From Dugong dugon (taxonomy: Eukaryota; Chordata; Mammalia; Sirenia; Dugongidae): 64,000 nucleotides of DNA. A program made the translations under genes and the position numbers. Within the stretch, counting starts at the first letter, position 1. Every line of letters begins with the position of its first letter. Location: the NCBI GenBank assembly GCA_030035585.1, contig CM057461.1:168403624-168467623 (forward strand), written 5' to 3'. Below are positions 11,160 through 22,079 of this stretch, piece after piece. Under the pieces are notes generated by a model, which was not told the DNA's origin, ran no database searches, and worked only from the letters and a program-made list of their open reading frames with translations.

Positions 11160-12168
11160 AAACCCGAAAAAAGGTTTAAACACAGAATACAACATTCTTT
11201 GATGGTTATGAGGGTGGGGAGGGAGGGAGAGGGGTATTCACTAACTAGAAAGTAGAGAAGAATTATCTTAGGTGAAGGGAAGGACAGCACACACTAGAGG
11301 GGAAGTCAGCACAACTGGACTAAACCAAAGCTAGGAAGTTTCCTAAATACAACCAAACACTTTGAGGGACAGAGTAGCAGGGGCAGGGGTCTGGGTTTCA
11401 GGGGACATCTAGGTCTATTGGCATAACAGTTTTTTAAGAAAATATTCTGCATCCCACTTTGGTTAGTGGCATCTGGGGTCTTAAAAGCTAGCGAGTGGCC
11501 ATCTAAGATGCATCAATTGGTCCCAATGCAACTGGAGTAAAGGAAAATGAAAGACACCATGGACACAAGGAAAATATTAGCCCAAGGGATAGAAAGGGCC
11601 ACATAAACCAGAGACTTCATCAGCCTGAGACCAGAAGAACTAGATGGTGCCTGGCTAACACAATGACCACCCTGTCAGGGAACACAACAGAGAGTCCTCA
11701 CTGGAGCAGGAGAAAAATGGGGTACAGAACTCAAATTCTAGTAAAAAGACCAGACTTAATGGTTTGATTGAGACGGGAGGGACCCGGGAGGATGTGACCC
11801 CTGGGCTCTCTGTTAGCCCAAAGCTAAAACCATTCCTGAGGCCAACTCTTCAGACAAAGATTAGACTGGACTATGGGACAAAAGATGATACTCGTGATGA
11901 GTGTGCTTCTTAGCTCAAGTAGATACATGAGATTAAATGCGTAGCTCTTGTCCAGAGGCAAGATGAGAAGGCAGAGAGGGTCAGGAGCTGGTTGAATGGA
12001 CACAGGAAATTCAGGGTGGAAAGGAAGAATGTGCCGTCACAGTATAGGGAGAACAAGTAGGGTCACAAAACAATGTATGTATAAAATTTTGTACGAGACT
12101 AACTTGAATTGTAAACTTTCACTTAAAGACTTAAAGCACAACAATAAAAAAATAAGAAAGAAAGAAAG
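10931..12168 (+). mobile_element. 5'-truncated L1 3' end, 17-bp target duplication, inside RTE copy B
   Basis: The insert starts abruptly in the last part of L1 ORF2 (about 10931-11159) and continues through a long 3' UTR ('cactagaggggaagtcagca', 'gcatcccactttgg', 'cataaaccagagacttcat', 'accagacttaatggtttga'). It ends in 'gtaaactttcacttaaag' and an A-rich tail at 12141-12168. It is bounded by AAAATAGCATGGCTTGG (10914-10930) and AAAATACCATGGCTTGG (12169-12185), 16 of 17 identical. I recall this 3' UTR type from elephant L1. It is younger than the RTE copy it interrupts. Confidence 0.93.
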
Positions 12169-13835
12169 AAAATACCATGGCTTGGGCGAGTCCTCAGAGT
12201 AAACACTTTAAAGAAGTCTTTTGCAGCAGATTTGCCCAATGAAATACATCGTTTGAGTTCTTGATTGCTGCTTCCACGGATGGTGATTGTGGATCCAAGT
12301 AAAATGAAATCCTTGACAACTTCAATCTTTTCTCCCTTTATCATGATGTTGCTTATTGGTCCATTTGTGAGGATTTTTGTTTTCTTTATATTGAGGTGTA
12401 ATCCATATTGAAGGCTGTAGTCTTTAATCTTCATCAGCAAGTGTTTCAAGTCCCCTTCGCTTCTAACCAAGGTTGTGTCATCTGCATATCGCGGGTCGTT
12501 GATGAGTCTTCCACCAATACTGATGCCCATTCTTCTTCACATAGTCTGGTTTCTTGGATTATTTGCTTGGCATACAAATCAAATAGTATGGTAAAAGGAT
12601 ACAACCATGACGCACATCCTTTCTAATTTTAAACCACTCAGTATCCCCTTGTTCTGTTCGAACAACTGCCTCTTGGTCTTTGTGCAGGTTTCGTATGAGC
12701 ACAATTAAGTGTTCTGGAATTCCCATTCTTCTCAATGTTGTCCATAATTTGTTATGATCCACACAGTCAAACGCCTTTGCATAGTCAATAAAACACAGGT
12801 AAACATCTTTCTGGTATTCTCTGCTTTCAGCCAAGACCCATCTGACATCAGCAATGATATCCCTCATTCTATGTCCTCTTCTGAATCCAACTTGAGTTTC
12901 TAGCAGCTCCCTGTTGATTTACTGCTGCAAATGTTTTTGAATGATCTTCAGCAAAAAATTACTTGCATATGATATTAATGATATTACTCAATAATGTCTG
13001 CATTCTGTTGGATCATGTTTCTTTGGAATGGGCACATATATCTATTTCTTCCAGTCAGTTGTCAAGGTAGCTATCTTCCAAATTTCTTGGCATAGATGAG
13101 TAAGCACTTCCAGCATTGCAGCCGTTTGTTGAAACATCTCAGTTGGTATTCCATCAGTTCCTGGAGCCTTGTTTTTCCCCCAAAGCCTTCTCAGTGCAGC
13201 TTGGACTTCTTCCTTCAATACCATCGGTTCTTGATCATATGCTCCCTCCTGAAATGGTTGAACATCACCAGTTCTTCTTTGGTACAGTGACTCTGTGTAT
13301 TTCTTCCATATTCTTTTGATGCTTCCTGCATCATTCAATATTTTGCCCATAGAATTCTTCACTACTGCAACTCAAGGCTTGAATTTTTTCTTCAGTTCTT
13401 TAAGCTGGAGAAATGCTGAGCATGTTCTTCCCTTTTGTTTTCTAACTCCAGGTCTTTGCACATTTCATTATAATACTTTACTTTGTTTTCTCAAGCTGCC
13501 CTTTGAAATCTTCTGTCCAGCTCTTTTATGTGATCATTTCTTCCTTTCGCTTTAGCTACTGTACATTCAAGAGCAAGTTTCAGAGTCTTTTCTGACATCC
13601 ATTTTGGTCTTTTCCTTCTTTCCTGTCTTTTTAATGACCTTTTGCTTTCTCCATGTATGATGTCCTTGATGTCATCCCACAACCTATCTGGTCTTCATTC
13701 ATTAGTGTTCAATGCATCAAATCTGTTCTTAAGATGGTCTCGAAATTCAGGTGGGATATACTCAAGGTCATACCTTGGTTCTTGTGGACTTGTTTTAATT
13801 TTCTTCAGCTTAAATTTAAACTGACATATGAGTAG

Positions 13836-14008
13836 TTGGGAAACCCTGGTGACATAGTGGTTAAGGGCTGTGGCTGCTAACCAAAAGGTCAGCAGTTCGA
13901 ATCCACCAGGCGCTCCTTGGAAACCCTGTAGGACAGTTCTACTCTGTCCTATAGGGTCGCAATGAGTCAGAATCACCTTGAAGGCAATGGGTTTGTTTTT
14001 TTTTTTTA
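13836..14008 (+). mobile_element. AfroSINE inside RTE copy B, 8-bp target duplication
   Basis: Full AfroSINE ('ggtgacatagtggttaaggg', 'ctgctaaccaaaaggtcagc', 'cagttcgaatccaccaggcg', 'tcctatagggtcgcaatgag', 'aaggcaatggg', T-rich tail). ATGAGTAG lies on both sides (13828-13835 and 14009-14016). The surrounding RTE sequence is contiguous in copies A and E. Confidence 0.93.
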
Positions 14009-14115
14009 ATGAGTAGCAGATGGTCTGTTCCACAGTTGGCCCCTGGCCTTTGTCCGACTGACGATATCGAACTTCTCTGTCATCTCTTTCCACATATGTA
14101 GTTGAGGAATAATCT

Positions 14116-14460
14116 TTCTTACCCTAAATGCATGTGCATACTTGCTTGACAACAATTCCCTCCACCCCACAGTCCACCCCTACACACACCACCTAAGGTA
14201 GGATAGTAGTAGGGGTTTTATATAAATTTAGGGCTTTGAGTAAGAAGAAAACAACTTCCAGGTTGAGTACAATCTAGAAAAATTTCCCCTCCTGACCTTG
14301 ACACTGTCACTGCCTATGTTTATTAGTAAAATCCCTCCCACCCATGTTATACAGTCCGTGGTTTTCTATCTACTCTTTCCAAGCCCATGTTGTGAGTGCT
14401 GCCTCAGCACAAGAACAAACACAAGAGGGGCCCACTTACCACAGGTGTTGACCTGAATAG
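14116..14460. other. No feature recognised
   Basis: Unique-looking sequence with a C-rich part (14148-14195). No gene or named repeat seen. Confidence 0.5.
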
Positions 14461-15240
14461 GTGAGGAATCCATCAGTCAACAAGCATTTTTAAACACTTG
14501 TTATGTTTTGGCGAAGATTATTGAATATACCATGGACTGCCAGAAGAATGAACAAATCTGTCTTTGAAGGAGTACAGCCAGAATGCTTCTTAGAAGCAAA
14601 GATGGTGAGACTTTGTCTCACATAATTTGGACATATTATCAGGAGGGACCCATCCCGGGAGGAGAATATCATGCTTGTTAAAGTAGAGGGTCAGAGAAAA
14701 AGAGAAAGACCCTCAATGAGATAGATTGACACAGTGGCTGCAACAATGGGCTCAAACATAACAACAATTGTGAGAATGGCACAGGACAGGGCAGTGTTTC
14801 GTTCTGTTGTACATAGAGTCGGTATGAGTTGGAACCAACTCGATGGCAGCTAACCACAACAACAACAATTATGTGTTCATCCTGTTTTTAGTTGATGTGA
14901 TAGATACAGAAAGTCAGATATAAGGTCTTTATGTTCAAGAAACCAACACACTTTATTGAGAACCTTCTGGGGCCGGTCACTGCCCTTCAGGATCTCAGAG
15001 GCTGATGGAAGAGACCCTAAGAGTCCCCAAGAGATGTGAACACAGAAAATACATAGGGAGGGACAAAAACAATAAAGACAAACACTAGAAAGAAAACAGA
15101 TGATCACTTCTGTGTAGTCACTTGTAAGGGAGGGAACTAAGTGAGATTCACGGTGGTCAGGGAGGGCTTCAGGTGAGCCATGGAGTAGATGGTTGCTTGT
15201 AACTAGCCCTTGTTAGTAAAGAAAGTTTTCGTGGAACAGG
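14461..15240 (-). mobile_element. L2 LINE relic, antisense, split by RTE copy C
   Basis: 'cagtcaacaagcatttttaa' and 'acacttgttatgt' (left), then, after the RTE, 'gaaccaacacactttattga', 'tcaggatctcagaggctgat', 'gacaaacactag' and 'cagggagggcttcagg' give the order of a reversed L2 3' end. The join across 14507-14868 is smooth once the RTE piece is removed. Confidence 0.65.
14507..14868 (+). mobile_element. RTE copy C: 3'-terminal fragment
   Basis: Sense-strand RTE 3' end of about 360 bp, starting at 'tttggcgaagattattgaat' and ending 'ctcgatggcagctaaccaca' plus (CAA)n. It codes for the last RTE residues only: frameshifted remains of the segment around 'MNKSVFEGVQPECFLEAKMVR', ending near 14800. 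Target duplication TTATGT at 14501-14506 and 14869-14874. Strongly 5' truncated. Confidence 0.9.
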
Positions 15241-15284
15241 TGCTTTCAGAAATACAGTCCTTATCACAACCGAGAGGAGTCTTA

Positions 15285-15570
15285 GGAGACTCGATGACTA
15301 AATGTAATGTAGTATCCTGTATGAGATCCTGACACAGAGACAATAGGTAAAAACTAAGGAAATCTGAATAAACTATGGACTATGGACTTTAGTTAATAAT
15401 AATGTATCAATATTGGTTCATTAATTATAAGAAATGTACTTTACTAATGTCAGATATTAATAATAGGGGAAACTGAGTACAGGGCACATGGGAGCTGTCT
15501 ATCCTAGCTTTAAATTTTTCCATAAATCTAAAACTGTTGTAAAAAGTAAAGTCTATTAAAAAGAATAATA
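15285..15570 (+). mobile_element. Old L1 3' UTR fragment
   Basis: 'tgtagtatcctgtatgagatcc', 'ggacatttagttaataat'-like text at 15381-15400, 'aggggaaactgagtacaggg' and the terminal 'tctaaaactgttgtaaaaag' with an A-rich end at 15553-15570 match the 3' UTR layout of old mammalian L1M elements. Confidence 0.65.
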
Positions 15571-16879
15571 GTAATAATAAGGTCTTACAGTCTACAGAAT
15601 AGCCCTGGCTTGGAGACAGGAAGGAGTCAGTTTGACAGGGACCCTTTTTGAAAGAAGTGCCTTTGTTGTTACATCCCATGTGTGTGGCTTGGTCATCAGT
15701 TCCTATAACAATTCTGAGTTATTGCTTGCTTTTCAATGGTTAATTTTTGGCAGGCGGCAGCAGCATTTGTGCACTGATTATAATTTTGAGATGCATTGTC
15801 AGTAGCCAGGGTGTATAATGGATCTTCATCTCTAATTACTTTTCTCTCCACAGGTGTCTGGAAAGGGTCCAGATGGAAGCGCACACAACCTCCGCTTTGA
15901 GGGGATGGAGAGACAGTACGCATCCTTACCCAGGTAGATCACTGAGGGGTCCCATCACCACCTCACCCACAAATGAAGTCTTTAGAGAAATGCACATGAA
16001 ATAGAAATCTGGCTTTTACACAGGGAATATGTTATCGTTGTGCCTTACAGCCGTCTGCTGCACCCCTAGTGCCATCTTCACAACTGTGCTAATAATCGGA
16101 ACGCTTGTGGGTTATTTGTTAGGGGAAGAAAATAGTACATCATTGCAATTGAACATGTCAGCAAGAATATTGGATACTGAATGGAAATAGTAAGCCATTA
16201 CTATAAAAATGGTATTGAACATCTCACACCAAGCTTAGAGGCAATAAAATAGTAAATCCTCTGTCCCAGGAGTTACCCGCAAGTAAGGGCAGGACAGCCT
16301 TCACCTTGGAGCTTCATATGGGTATTAAAAAGCAGGAGAGAAATGTGAACCTGGGAAGGTGTTCTTTGCTTGATTTAGAATCCGGCCGTGTTCTCTAGGC
16401 AATACACAAATATTGCCGAGAGGCACAAACACAGTGGGAGAAAAGAAACAACTGCATGGGAAAAGTTCGCCTGGTGATTCTGGCCTAACATGATCCACTT
16501 GTGCTGTAACTAGACACCCCTGAAAATGAGATACAATTCTCAGATATTTGGGCTCTTGTCTGCGAGATGAAGAATAATTTTTGTCAGTGGTGCATGACAA
16601 AGCGGAGACCTTTCCAAGATTACAGTCCAGCTACTGTGGGAGTTAGAAGAGTTGAGAATGTGAGAATGAGTGAATTAGAAAAAGAAACAAAGACAGGTTA
16701 ATGCCAGCCAGAAAACTGAAATGTTAGGACTATCTCCTTTTCAAAAGGAGGGAAGGACCCCAAGCAGAGTTTCTTTATCATCAAAGCTGAGGTGTGAAAG
16801 CACTAACTCAGAGATGGAGTTACTGTTTGTAGTTGAACATTGGCTATACTTCTGCATGTGAATTTATAAAAATAACATC
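15571..16879. other. No gene recognised; unique-looking DNA
   Basis: No repeat or convincing exon seen in about 1.3 kb. Short open frames on both strands lack protein-like composition or recognisable motifs. It has more GC and CpG than its neighbours (for example 15855-15900 and 16380-16400), but too little for a CpG island. Confidence 0.5.
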
Positions 16880-17082
16880 CTGGAGTCCCTGGATGGTGCA
16901 AACAGTTAACGTGCTAGGTGGCTAACTGAAAGGGTGGTGGTTCAAGTCCACTGGAGGCACTGTGGAAGACAGACTTGGCAATCTACTTCTGAAAAATCAG
17001 CATTGAAAACCCTATGGAGCATAGTTCTACTCTGACATACATAGTGTTATCATGAGTCAAAGTCAGCTCAACAGTAACTAGT
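16880..17082 (+). mobile_element. AfroSINE, long-body subtype
   Basis: 'ctggagtccctggatggtgc', 'tggctaactgaaagggtggt', 'ggttcaagtccactggaggc', then a body segment 'gacttggcaatctacttctg' and 'ttgaaaaccctatggagcat', ending 'catgagtcaaagtcagctca'. The body segment resembles the RTE 5' region (see findings). No clear target duplication. Confidence 0.85.
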
Positions 17083-17593
17083 TAGTTACTTTACTACAGA
17101 TATACCTTAAGTGACATCTGCTCTTGTAAATAGTATGTTGATTTTCAAAAGGAATAAAATCTCAAATTTAGCAGAGAATCCATTTTAACACTAATTAGGC
17201 AGGATACATAAAATACAATATTTTAAAAGCTTCTATACAACTGCATTTTTTACATACTTCTATTTTATTTTTCTTAAATTCAAAATAGGTATAATATATA
17301 CAAAAATGATAGTTTTGCTGTCTACTTTTGCCCTTCTATGTCAACATTTGCCCACGGAGCTAAATGCTTACATAATTTTAAATTTCGGTATTATATTCTA
17401 TCATGATGGGTATATAACAATTTTAAACCATTTCCTTAATGTTCTTTTTTTTTTTTTTAACATTCATGAGTTATACTGCAATGAACGTCTTTGGGTTGAT
17501 TCTTTCTTAATTATTAGTATTAGTGTTTTTCAAACTTTATGGACCTCCTCCCACAATAAAAAACACATTTTACACCGTGACCTAGTACCTACA
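17083..17593. other. AT-rich DNA without identified feature
   Basis: Very AT-rich, with a T run at 17447-17458. The open frame at 17306-17707 is low-complexity and partly derived from the neighbouring SINE; I do not regard it as a gene. Confidence 0.5.
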
Positions 17594-17705
17594 TGTTGTT
17601 ATTGGTTGCTGTCAAGTCAATTTCAACTCATAGTGACCCCATGTGACAGAGTAGAACTGCCCCATAGGGTTTTCTTGGCTGTAATCTTTATGGAAGCAGA
17701 TCGCT
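17594..17705 (-). mobile_element. AfroSINE fragment, antisense, 5' truncated
   Basis: 'ttgttattggttgctgtcaag', 'caactcatagtgaccccatg', 'agagtagaactgccccatag', 'ggctgtaatctttatggaag' are the reversed 3' two thirds of the SINE. The tRNA-like head is missing. Confidence 0.85.
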
Positions 17706-18080
17706 AAAAGACAACTGCATTTTATTTATCCCTGTTTTCTTTTTTTATATGTTGTCTCAGTTTTTTTCACACCCCTTGATTTCTCCCCTCCCCCCCATTT
17801 TTCCCTGGCCTAGTATTTTGTTTTCATTAAAAGAATGGACATAGTTCCCAAAATTCATTTTAAATATAGCATTTCTGGCTTGCAGCGTTGGTGTATGGAA
17901 ATTGTAGTGAAGGCAGATGGAAAGTAGTGTGTTCTTTGGAGGGAGAAAAGAAAAAACTGGAAACAGTTTAATGTCTTCCTGGCAAACTTGCACTCAGATT
18001 GCAGAGATAGATTTTTTTTTTCTTTTTTTTTTGTACAAACCAAAAGCACAGAAATGACATTTAAAATTCTATAAATTTTG
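17706..18080. other. No feature recognised
   Basis: Pyrimidine-rich and T-rich stretches (17757-17805, 18011-18032). No gene or named repeat. Confidence 0.5.
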
Positions 18081-18250
18081 CTCATTCATTCATTCACCAT
18101 ATATCTATTGATCGCCTACTTTGTACCAGGCCCTGAGACTGCAGAGACTAAAGACCTAAACCTAGTCCATCCTCCAAGCCCTATGGTCTACTAAATGAGG
18201 CTGGTAAATCAACACTTTAGGACAGTACAGCAAATGCTTCGATTAGGGAT
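18081..18250 (-). mobile_element. L2 3' end relic, antisense
   Basis: 'ctcattcattcattcaccat', 'atctattgatcgcctacttt', 'gtaccaggccctgag' and 'ccctatggtctac' form the reversed L2 3' end pattern. Confidence 0.75.
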
Positions 18251-20434
18251 TATTAGCATAAAATCTTCTGAATTCCCGGCTCCTACTTATTTCCATAAAT
18301 AAGCCCTGAAATGCTCAACGTGGCCGACTCTGAACAAGTGCACTGTTAGGATTAAACACTGCAGAGGGAGTTTTCTGACAAAGGTAATTCATTTATGCTG
18401 TTTGTGGTGCTGGAGCTCTCATTGCAATGTATGAATGGACAAAATCCTGCCAGCCCCGACAGTTAGTTCTAACTGTTGAATGACTGTTAAATATACTATC
18501 TATAGCAGAAAGGAAAGCGGCTTACATGGAAAATAATTTTGACAAAAAATGCACTCACACACACACACACAGTGAGAGGAGTGATAAGCTGCACATGCAA
18601 ACGGACTTTTGTAGCTACCTGGCACGCAGAAGTAGCCATGGTAGAGAACAAACAGAGCTGGGAAAGATGCATGAGTGCTCCATGGCATTGGTTTTTCAAT
18701 GGGAGAGCTCAAACTCGGGTTTCCATCTCAGTGTCTAAATGGAAGTGCAAAGCGCCATCAGGGGGGGAAGAGCTCCAGTCTGTGGGGGGCTCCATATTTA
18801 TTCAGTGAGATGCAGAATAACAGGCGAGGGACACACTGCTGGCTTTTAAGAAAGTGTGTAGATTCAGTTCTGAGTGCCAGTGACATTTACCCTGGTATTC
18901 TAGTCTTTTCCCCGCTGGAGATCTCACTGTCCACTTAATTCCAACATGCAGGTTCCACTGCTATCTCCCTTCACCACGAGAGTGAAGCAAGCCTGTCTCT
19001 GTAGGCACCGGATCCCCTCTTCGTCACAGAGGCAGGGAACGTTAAAATATCGATGGAGTTACATTTTTAATTAAAAATAGAAGTAACTATCTATGGGAAG
19101 TCGGTGGCAAACCATATAGGGGACTTAATATGCTACTGACTGATTTGGTTCCTGTGTTGTTCATGGAGAGCATCACAGGAGTTTTTAAGATACACTCGAT
19201 AATGTTGATTGATAGGCTAAATTTGGAGCCGTCGACACAGAGTGAAAATGCCCCCCTGGGCACAGAGTTGGGAAGGAGCCCAGTCGGGGGCACCCTCCTA
19301 TGCTTTCATGGAACTCTGTCATCTCTAAAGTAGGTCGATGCGGCCTACTGCCAGGCTAAATGGCGCTCAACAAAACAAAGCCAGAGCCCAGGCCAGTGCA
19401 GGAAGAAACAATCCTAGCGCTCTGTAGTTACGAGCTTGCCTAAGGCTGAGGGCTAAGCAATGTTAAGTGTTATTGTTAAGCAATGTTAAATCTTCTGCTT
19501 CCAAAGAAAAATGACTTTATTTCTTTTTTCCTGAGGGTGCTGTGTTGGAAAGCAGAGTGTGGCTGTAATACAACCTCATTAACAAACACCAGGCCTTTAC
19601 AGGACCAATGTTTTACCAGCCTATCCAGCCCCTAGTTGTCTTTGGTAGTAAACAGAATGAAATCAGCATTCCCTTATTCTAGCCTGGCACAGATTATTAC
19701 TTAACCTGGAGAGTTGGGAAGTGGCTGTTTCCTAGGCTGCTATAATGTGTGACCATCAATGTATAGTATGTATTTCTGTAAACAGCTGCTTTTTCACCCC
19801 TGCCTTTCAATTCTCCCAGGCCCCATTCTGGTTTTACAGGCCTCACCGCGGTCAGTCCCTTCATCAGTGACTCTCTTCTCTCCCATCTCCAGCTTCCTTC
19901 ATTCCCATCTGGCCCATCTGGGCCCCGTGGGATCCCATTATCCCCTTCTCTGCAGAAGGCTCAGTGCATCAGCGCATGATGTTGCTCTTCTGGGCTTGCA
20001 GTCAAGTGTGGAGTCATAAGTAGTGAGCAAAAAGGCGCCGTATCTATTCTGTGGGCCTTACGTACTTGGGTAGCGGAAAGGTTACTGGAGAAAGTCATAA
20101 GACTGCATTCACTGGTTCCACCACAAAACTCTTATTATGCAGCTCCAGCTTGGCCCCTGATGCCGTCCAGCATTCCTTTTAGTCATGCTGTTGATTCTCT
20201 TGACTATCCCACAGCGGCCATTCCAACCTTTTTCTACTCCCCGTTAAGTTCTAGGAAGATGACTAAGCCCCCAGGCCCAGTCTCTGCTGGTGACCTCACT
20301 TCCTGTTCTTTACGACCCTGAGGAGAATAGCATTAGCTCCTCAACTTCTGCTCCCTGCAGTTCAGACTGCTATGTCTTCACCAACACACACTTCCCAAGG
20401 GGCCACGGCGAGGGCGCAGACTGAAGTCAGGTCC
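18251..20434. other. Mostly unique DNA; (CA)n and a short palindrome
   Basis: I identify no gene in about 2.2 kb. A (CA)n run lies at 18555-18571. An inverted repeat ACAGTTAG-TT-CTAACTGT is at 18459-18476. The segment 19780-19990 is pyrimidine-rich and may be an old repeat. Short frames around 18526-18938 and 19087-19333 overlap one another on both strands and have no recognisable protein features. Confidence 0.5.
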
Positions 20435-20600
20435 CAGTTACAGCCTCACTTGCATAGCTCATCACCTGTGTGACCTGAGGCACGTGATCTAAAGGTACCA
20501 GGCTCCGTTTTCTACTCTGCAAATTGGGGATGATATTAGGGCCTCACGTGGTGCTGATGTGAGTATTAAATATTAATACAAGCAAAACCCTGCCTGGAGT
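20435..20600 (+). mobile_element. MIR SINE relic, sense
   Basis: 'agtcaggtcccagttacagc', 'cacctgtgtgacctgaggc', 'ttttctactctgcaaattgg' and 'gatattagggcctcacg' follow the MIR core; tail 'gcctggagtattt'. Diverged. Confidence 0.65.
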
Positions 20601-21040
20601 ATTTTAAGGGTTTTTTTTATTGCTAGCTGTTTTTTGTTTTATCTCTGAGGCAGAAGTGTTCCTTTCTTTAAAGAAGCAAACCCATACACTGGAGCTCATT
20701 CTCCCTGCCTTCTCAGGCACCCTGCACCATCAACTATCCCTTTCTCTGCTACATCAAGAGTCGCTTTCCTCCCCCCGCCTGCTGTTGTAAATGTGTAGAC
20801 TCAGTTGTACCCTGCTGTGAGAGTCCCACTGCTCAGAGAAGTGAGAGCCAGCACCCGCATGGAGACACACCAGGGCACTAACTGAGGCCAGAGGATTAGC
20901 TGATTCTGGGGAAGGACCGGTGGTCCAGATGATCAAGAGCAAGAGGACATAGCAAACTAATATCATCTGAGTGATCAGCTATGCTAGTGGGCATGGTGGG
21001 AGATGGTGGGTCTTATAGATAGAAATTTCACATGAGGGAT
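20601..21040. other. No feature recognised
   Basis: Unique-looking sequence with no named repeat or convincing exon. Confidence 0.5.
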
Positions 21041-21256
21041 AAACCAAAAAAAAAGAAAAACCCTGTTGCCGTTGAGTCAATTCCAACTTATAGCAACCCT
21101 ATAGGACAGTATAGAACTGCCCCATAGGATTTCCAAGGCTGTAAATCTTTACAGGCTGCCACATCTTTCTCCCACAGAGCTGCTGATAGATTCCAACCGC
21201 CCACCTTTTGGTTAGCAGCCAAGCTCTTAACCACTGCACCACCAGGGTTCCTTATG
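21041..21256 (-). mobile_element. AfroSINE, antisense, with short target duplication
   Basis: Reversed full SINE: A-rich start (21045-21058), 'ccctgttgccgttgagtcaa', 'agaactgccccataggattt', 'ggctgtaaatctttacagg', 'ccaccttttggttagcagcc', 'ccactgcaccaccagggttc'. TGAGGGA occurs on both sides (21033-21039 and 21257-21263). Confidence 0.9.
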
Positions 21257-21264
21257 TGAGGGAC

Positions 21265-22079
21265 ATAGGATGCATATTCCAATCTAGGCAAGAGACCAGG
21301 CCTTTTCCAAGACAACTTGAGTTCAGGGCTAATCCAGCGGCCAGTGGGAGTCACGGACCCAGGTGGAGGCCACATCACATGTGAGTTAATCAGAAAGGCT
21401 GAGCATGATGCTGTTGACCTCAGGGCAGATAGAATGTAGGAACAGCACCCTATCCACTGGTGGGGAGCAGCTCCTGGGATACTGCTGGGGTACTCCTCTT
21501 GGCTCAAGACCAGACAGTGCTAATGTGCAGCTACCAGGAAGCATAGCTGAGCAGGGCTGGAATGGCAGGCCTGCCTCCATGAACATGAGTCTTTCTCGTG
21601 AGAGAAAAACAAAGACCTTCCTTCCACCCTCCATCCTCCTCCAGTTCCCACTTTTCCTACTTTAAGAGAAAGTGGTTAATACCTGTTGACTCTCTTTCCA
21701 CACCACCCACTTGTTTAACCTCTTGCCCTAGGCTTCTGAGTATGTCTCTAATACTTCCACATGATTCTGTTCCCAGCCTTTTCTTTACGTAGGTTCCATT
21801 GACCAGTCTCCTCTGCTCCTTCTCCACTCCTGCAGATTCAATTCTCATTGCTATCGTGGTGATTCCAAAATGTACCTTTATATCTCACTTTTGTTGTGAA
21901 TCCTTTTACAACTGCCTGCTTGGCATTTCCACTCTGCTACCTCCAAGAGGCCTCAAAGTCCCCAAGCCTTCCCTGTCACTTTTCTTCAGCTCTGCTTCCT
22001 TTTAATTTCTATAACATTTGCTTGGCGACTCTCCAGGGTCACTGAAAACACTCTGAATTAGATTATGACTCTTTTCTAT
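21265..22079. other. No gene recognised; pyrimidine-rich, possibly an old repeat
   Basis: From 21600 to 22040 the plus strand is C/T-rich with phrases that recall LINE-type relics ('ctcctctgctccttctccac', 'gtggtgattccaaaatgtac'), but I cannot assign a family. No credible coding frame. Confidence 0.4.

Larger units (their letters stand above)
10646..14093 (-). pseudogene. RTE endonuclease/reverse transcriptase remnant, copy B
   Basis: Minus-strand fragments in protein order. The endonuclease end plus linker (KFKLKKIKTSPQEPRYDLEY) is near 13820-13750. The linker helix region is at 13682-13491. RT fingers (KAPGTDGIPTEMFQ) are near 13180-13120. Motif A, FIDYAKAFDCVDHN, is intact at about 12800-12755. 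Motif C, RYADDTT, is intact at 12471-12491. LNIKKTKIL is near 12390. The C-terminal tail (YYGHVIRRDQSLERDIMLDK) is near 10730-10660. Among the copies here this one keeps the best RT active-site boxes, yet stops and frameshifts separate the pieces and an L1 splits the C-terminal part. Not functional. Confidence 0.9.
10491..14107 (-). mobile_element. RTE (BovB-like) retrotransposon copy B, 5' truncated, hit by L1 and AfroSINE
   Basis: On the minus strand the 3' end is at 10491 (TTG tail, then 'taggtgctgtctagtcgg') and the sequence runs to about 14107 inside the endonuclease domain. It is therefore 5' truncated compared with copy A. Flanks carry a near-match target duplication, AATAATTT at 10483-10490 and AATAATCT at 14108-14115. 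An L1 3' piece (10931-12168) and an AfroSINE (13836-14008) lie inside and both have their own target duplications. Without them the RTE is about 2.2 kb. Confidence 0.92.

Noticed and set aside
12471-12800. An active RTE reverse transcriptase, since motif A and YADD are intact in copy B
   Set aside because: Stops and frameshifts separate the boxes, the 5' end is missing and an L1 splits the C-terminal part.
17306-17707. A 133-codon plus-strand frame
   Set aside because: Its 3' half is AfroSINE sequence and the rest is AT-rich with no domain.
21088-21507. A 139-codon minus-strand frame
   Set aside because: It runs through an antisense AfroSINE and unique DNA; composition and context do not support an exon.
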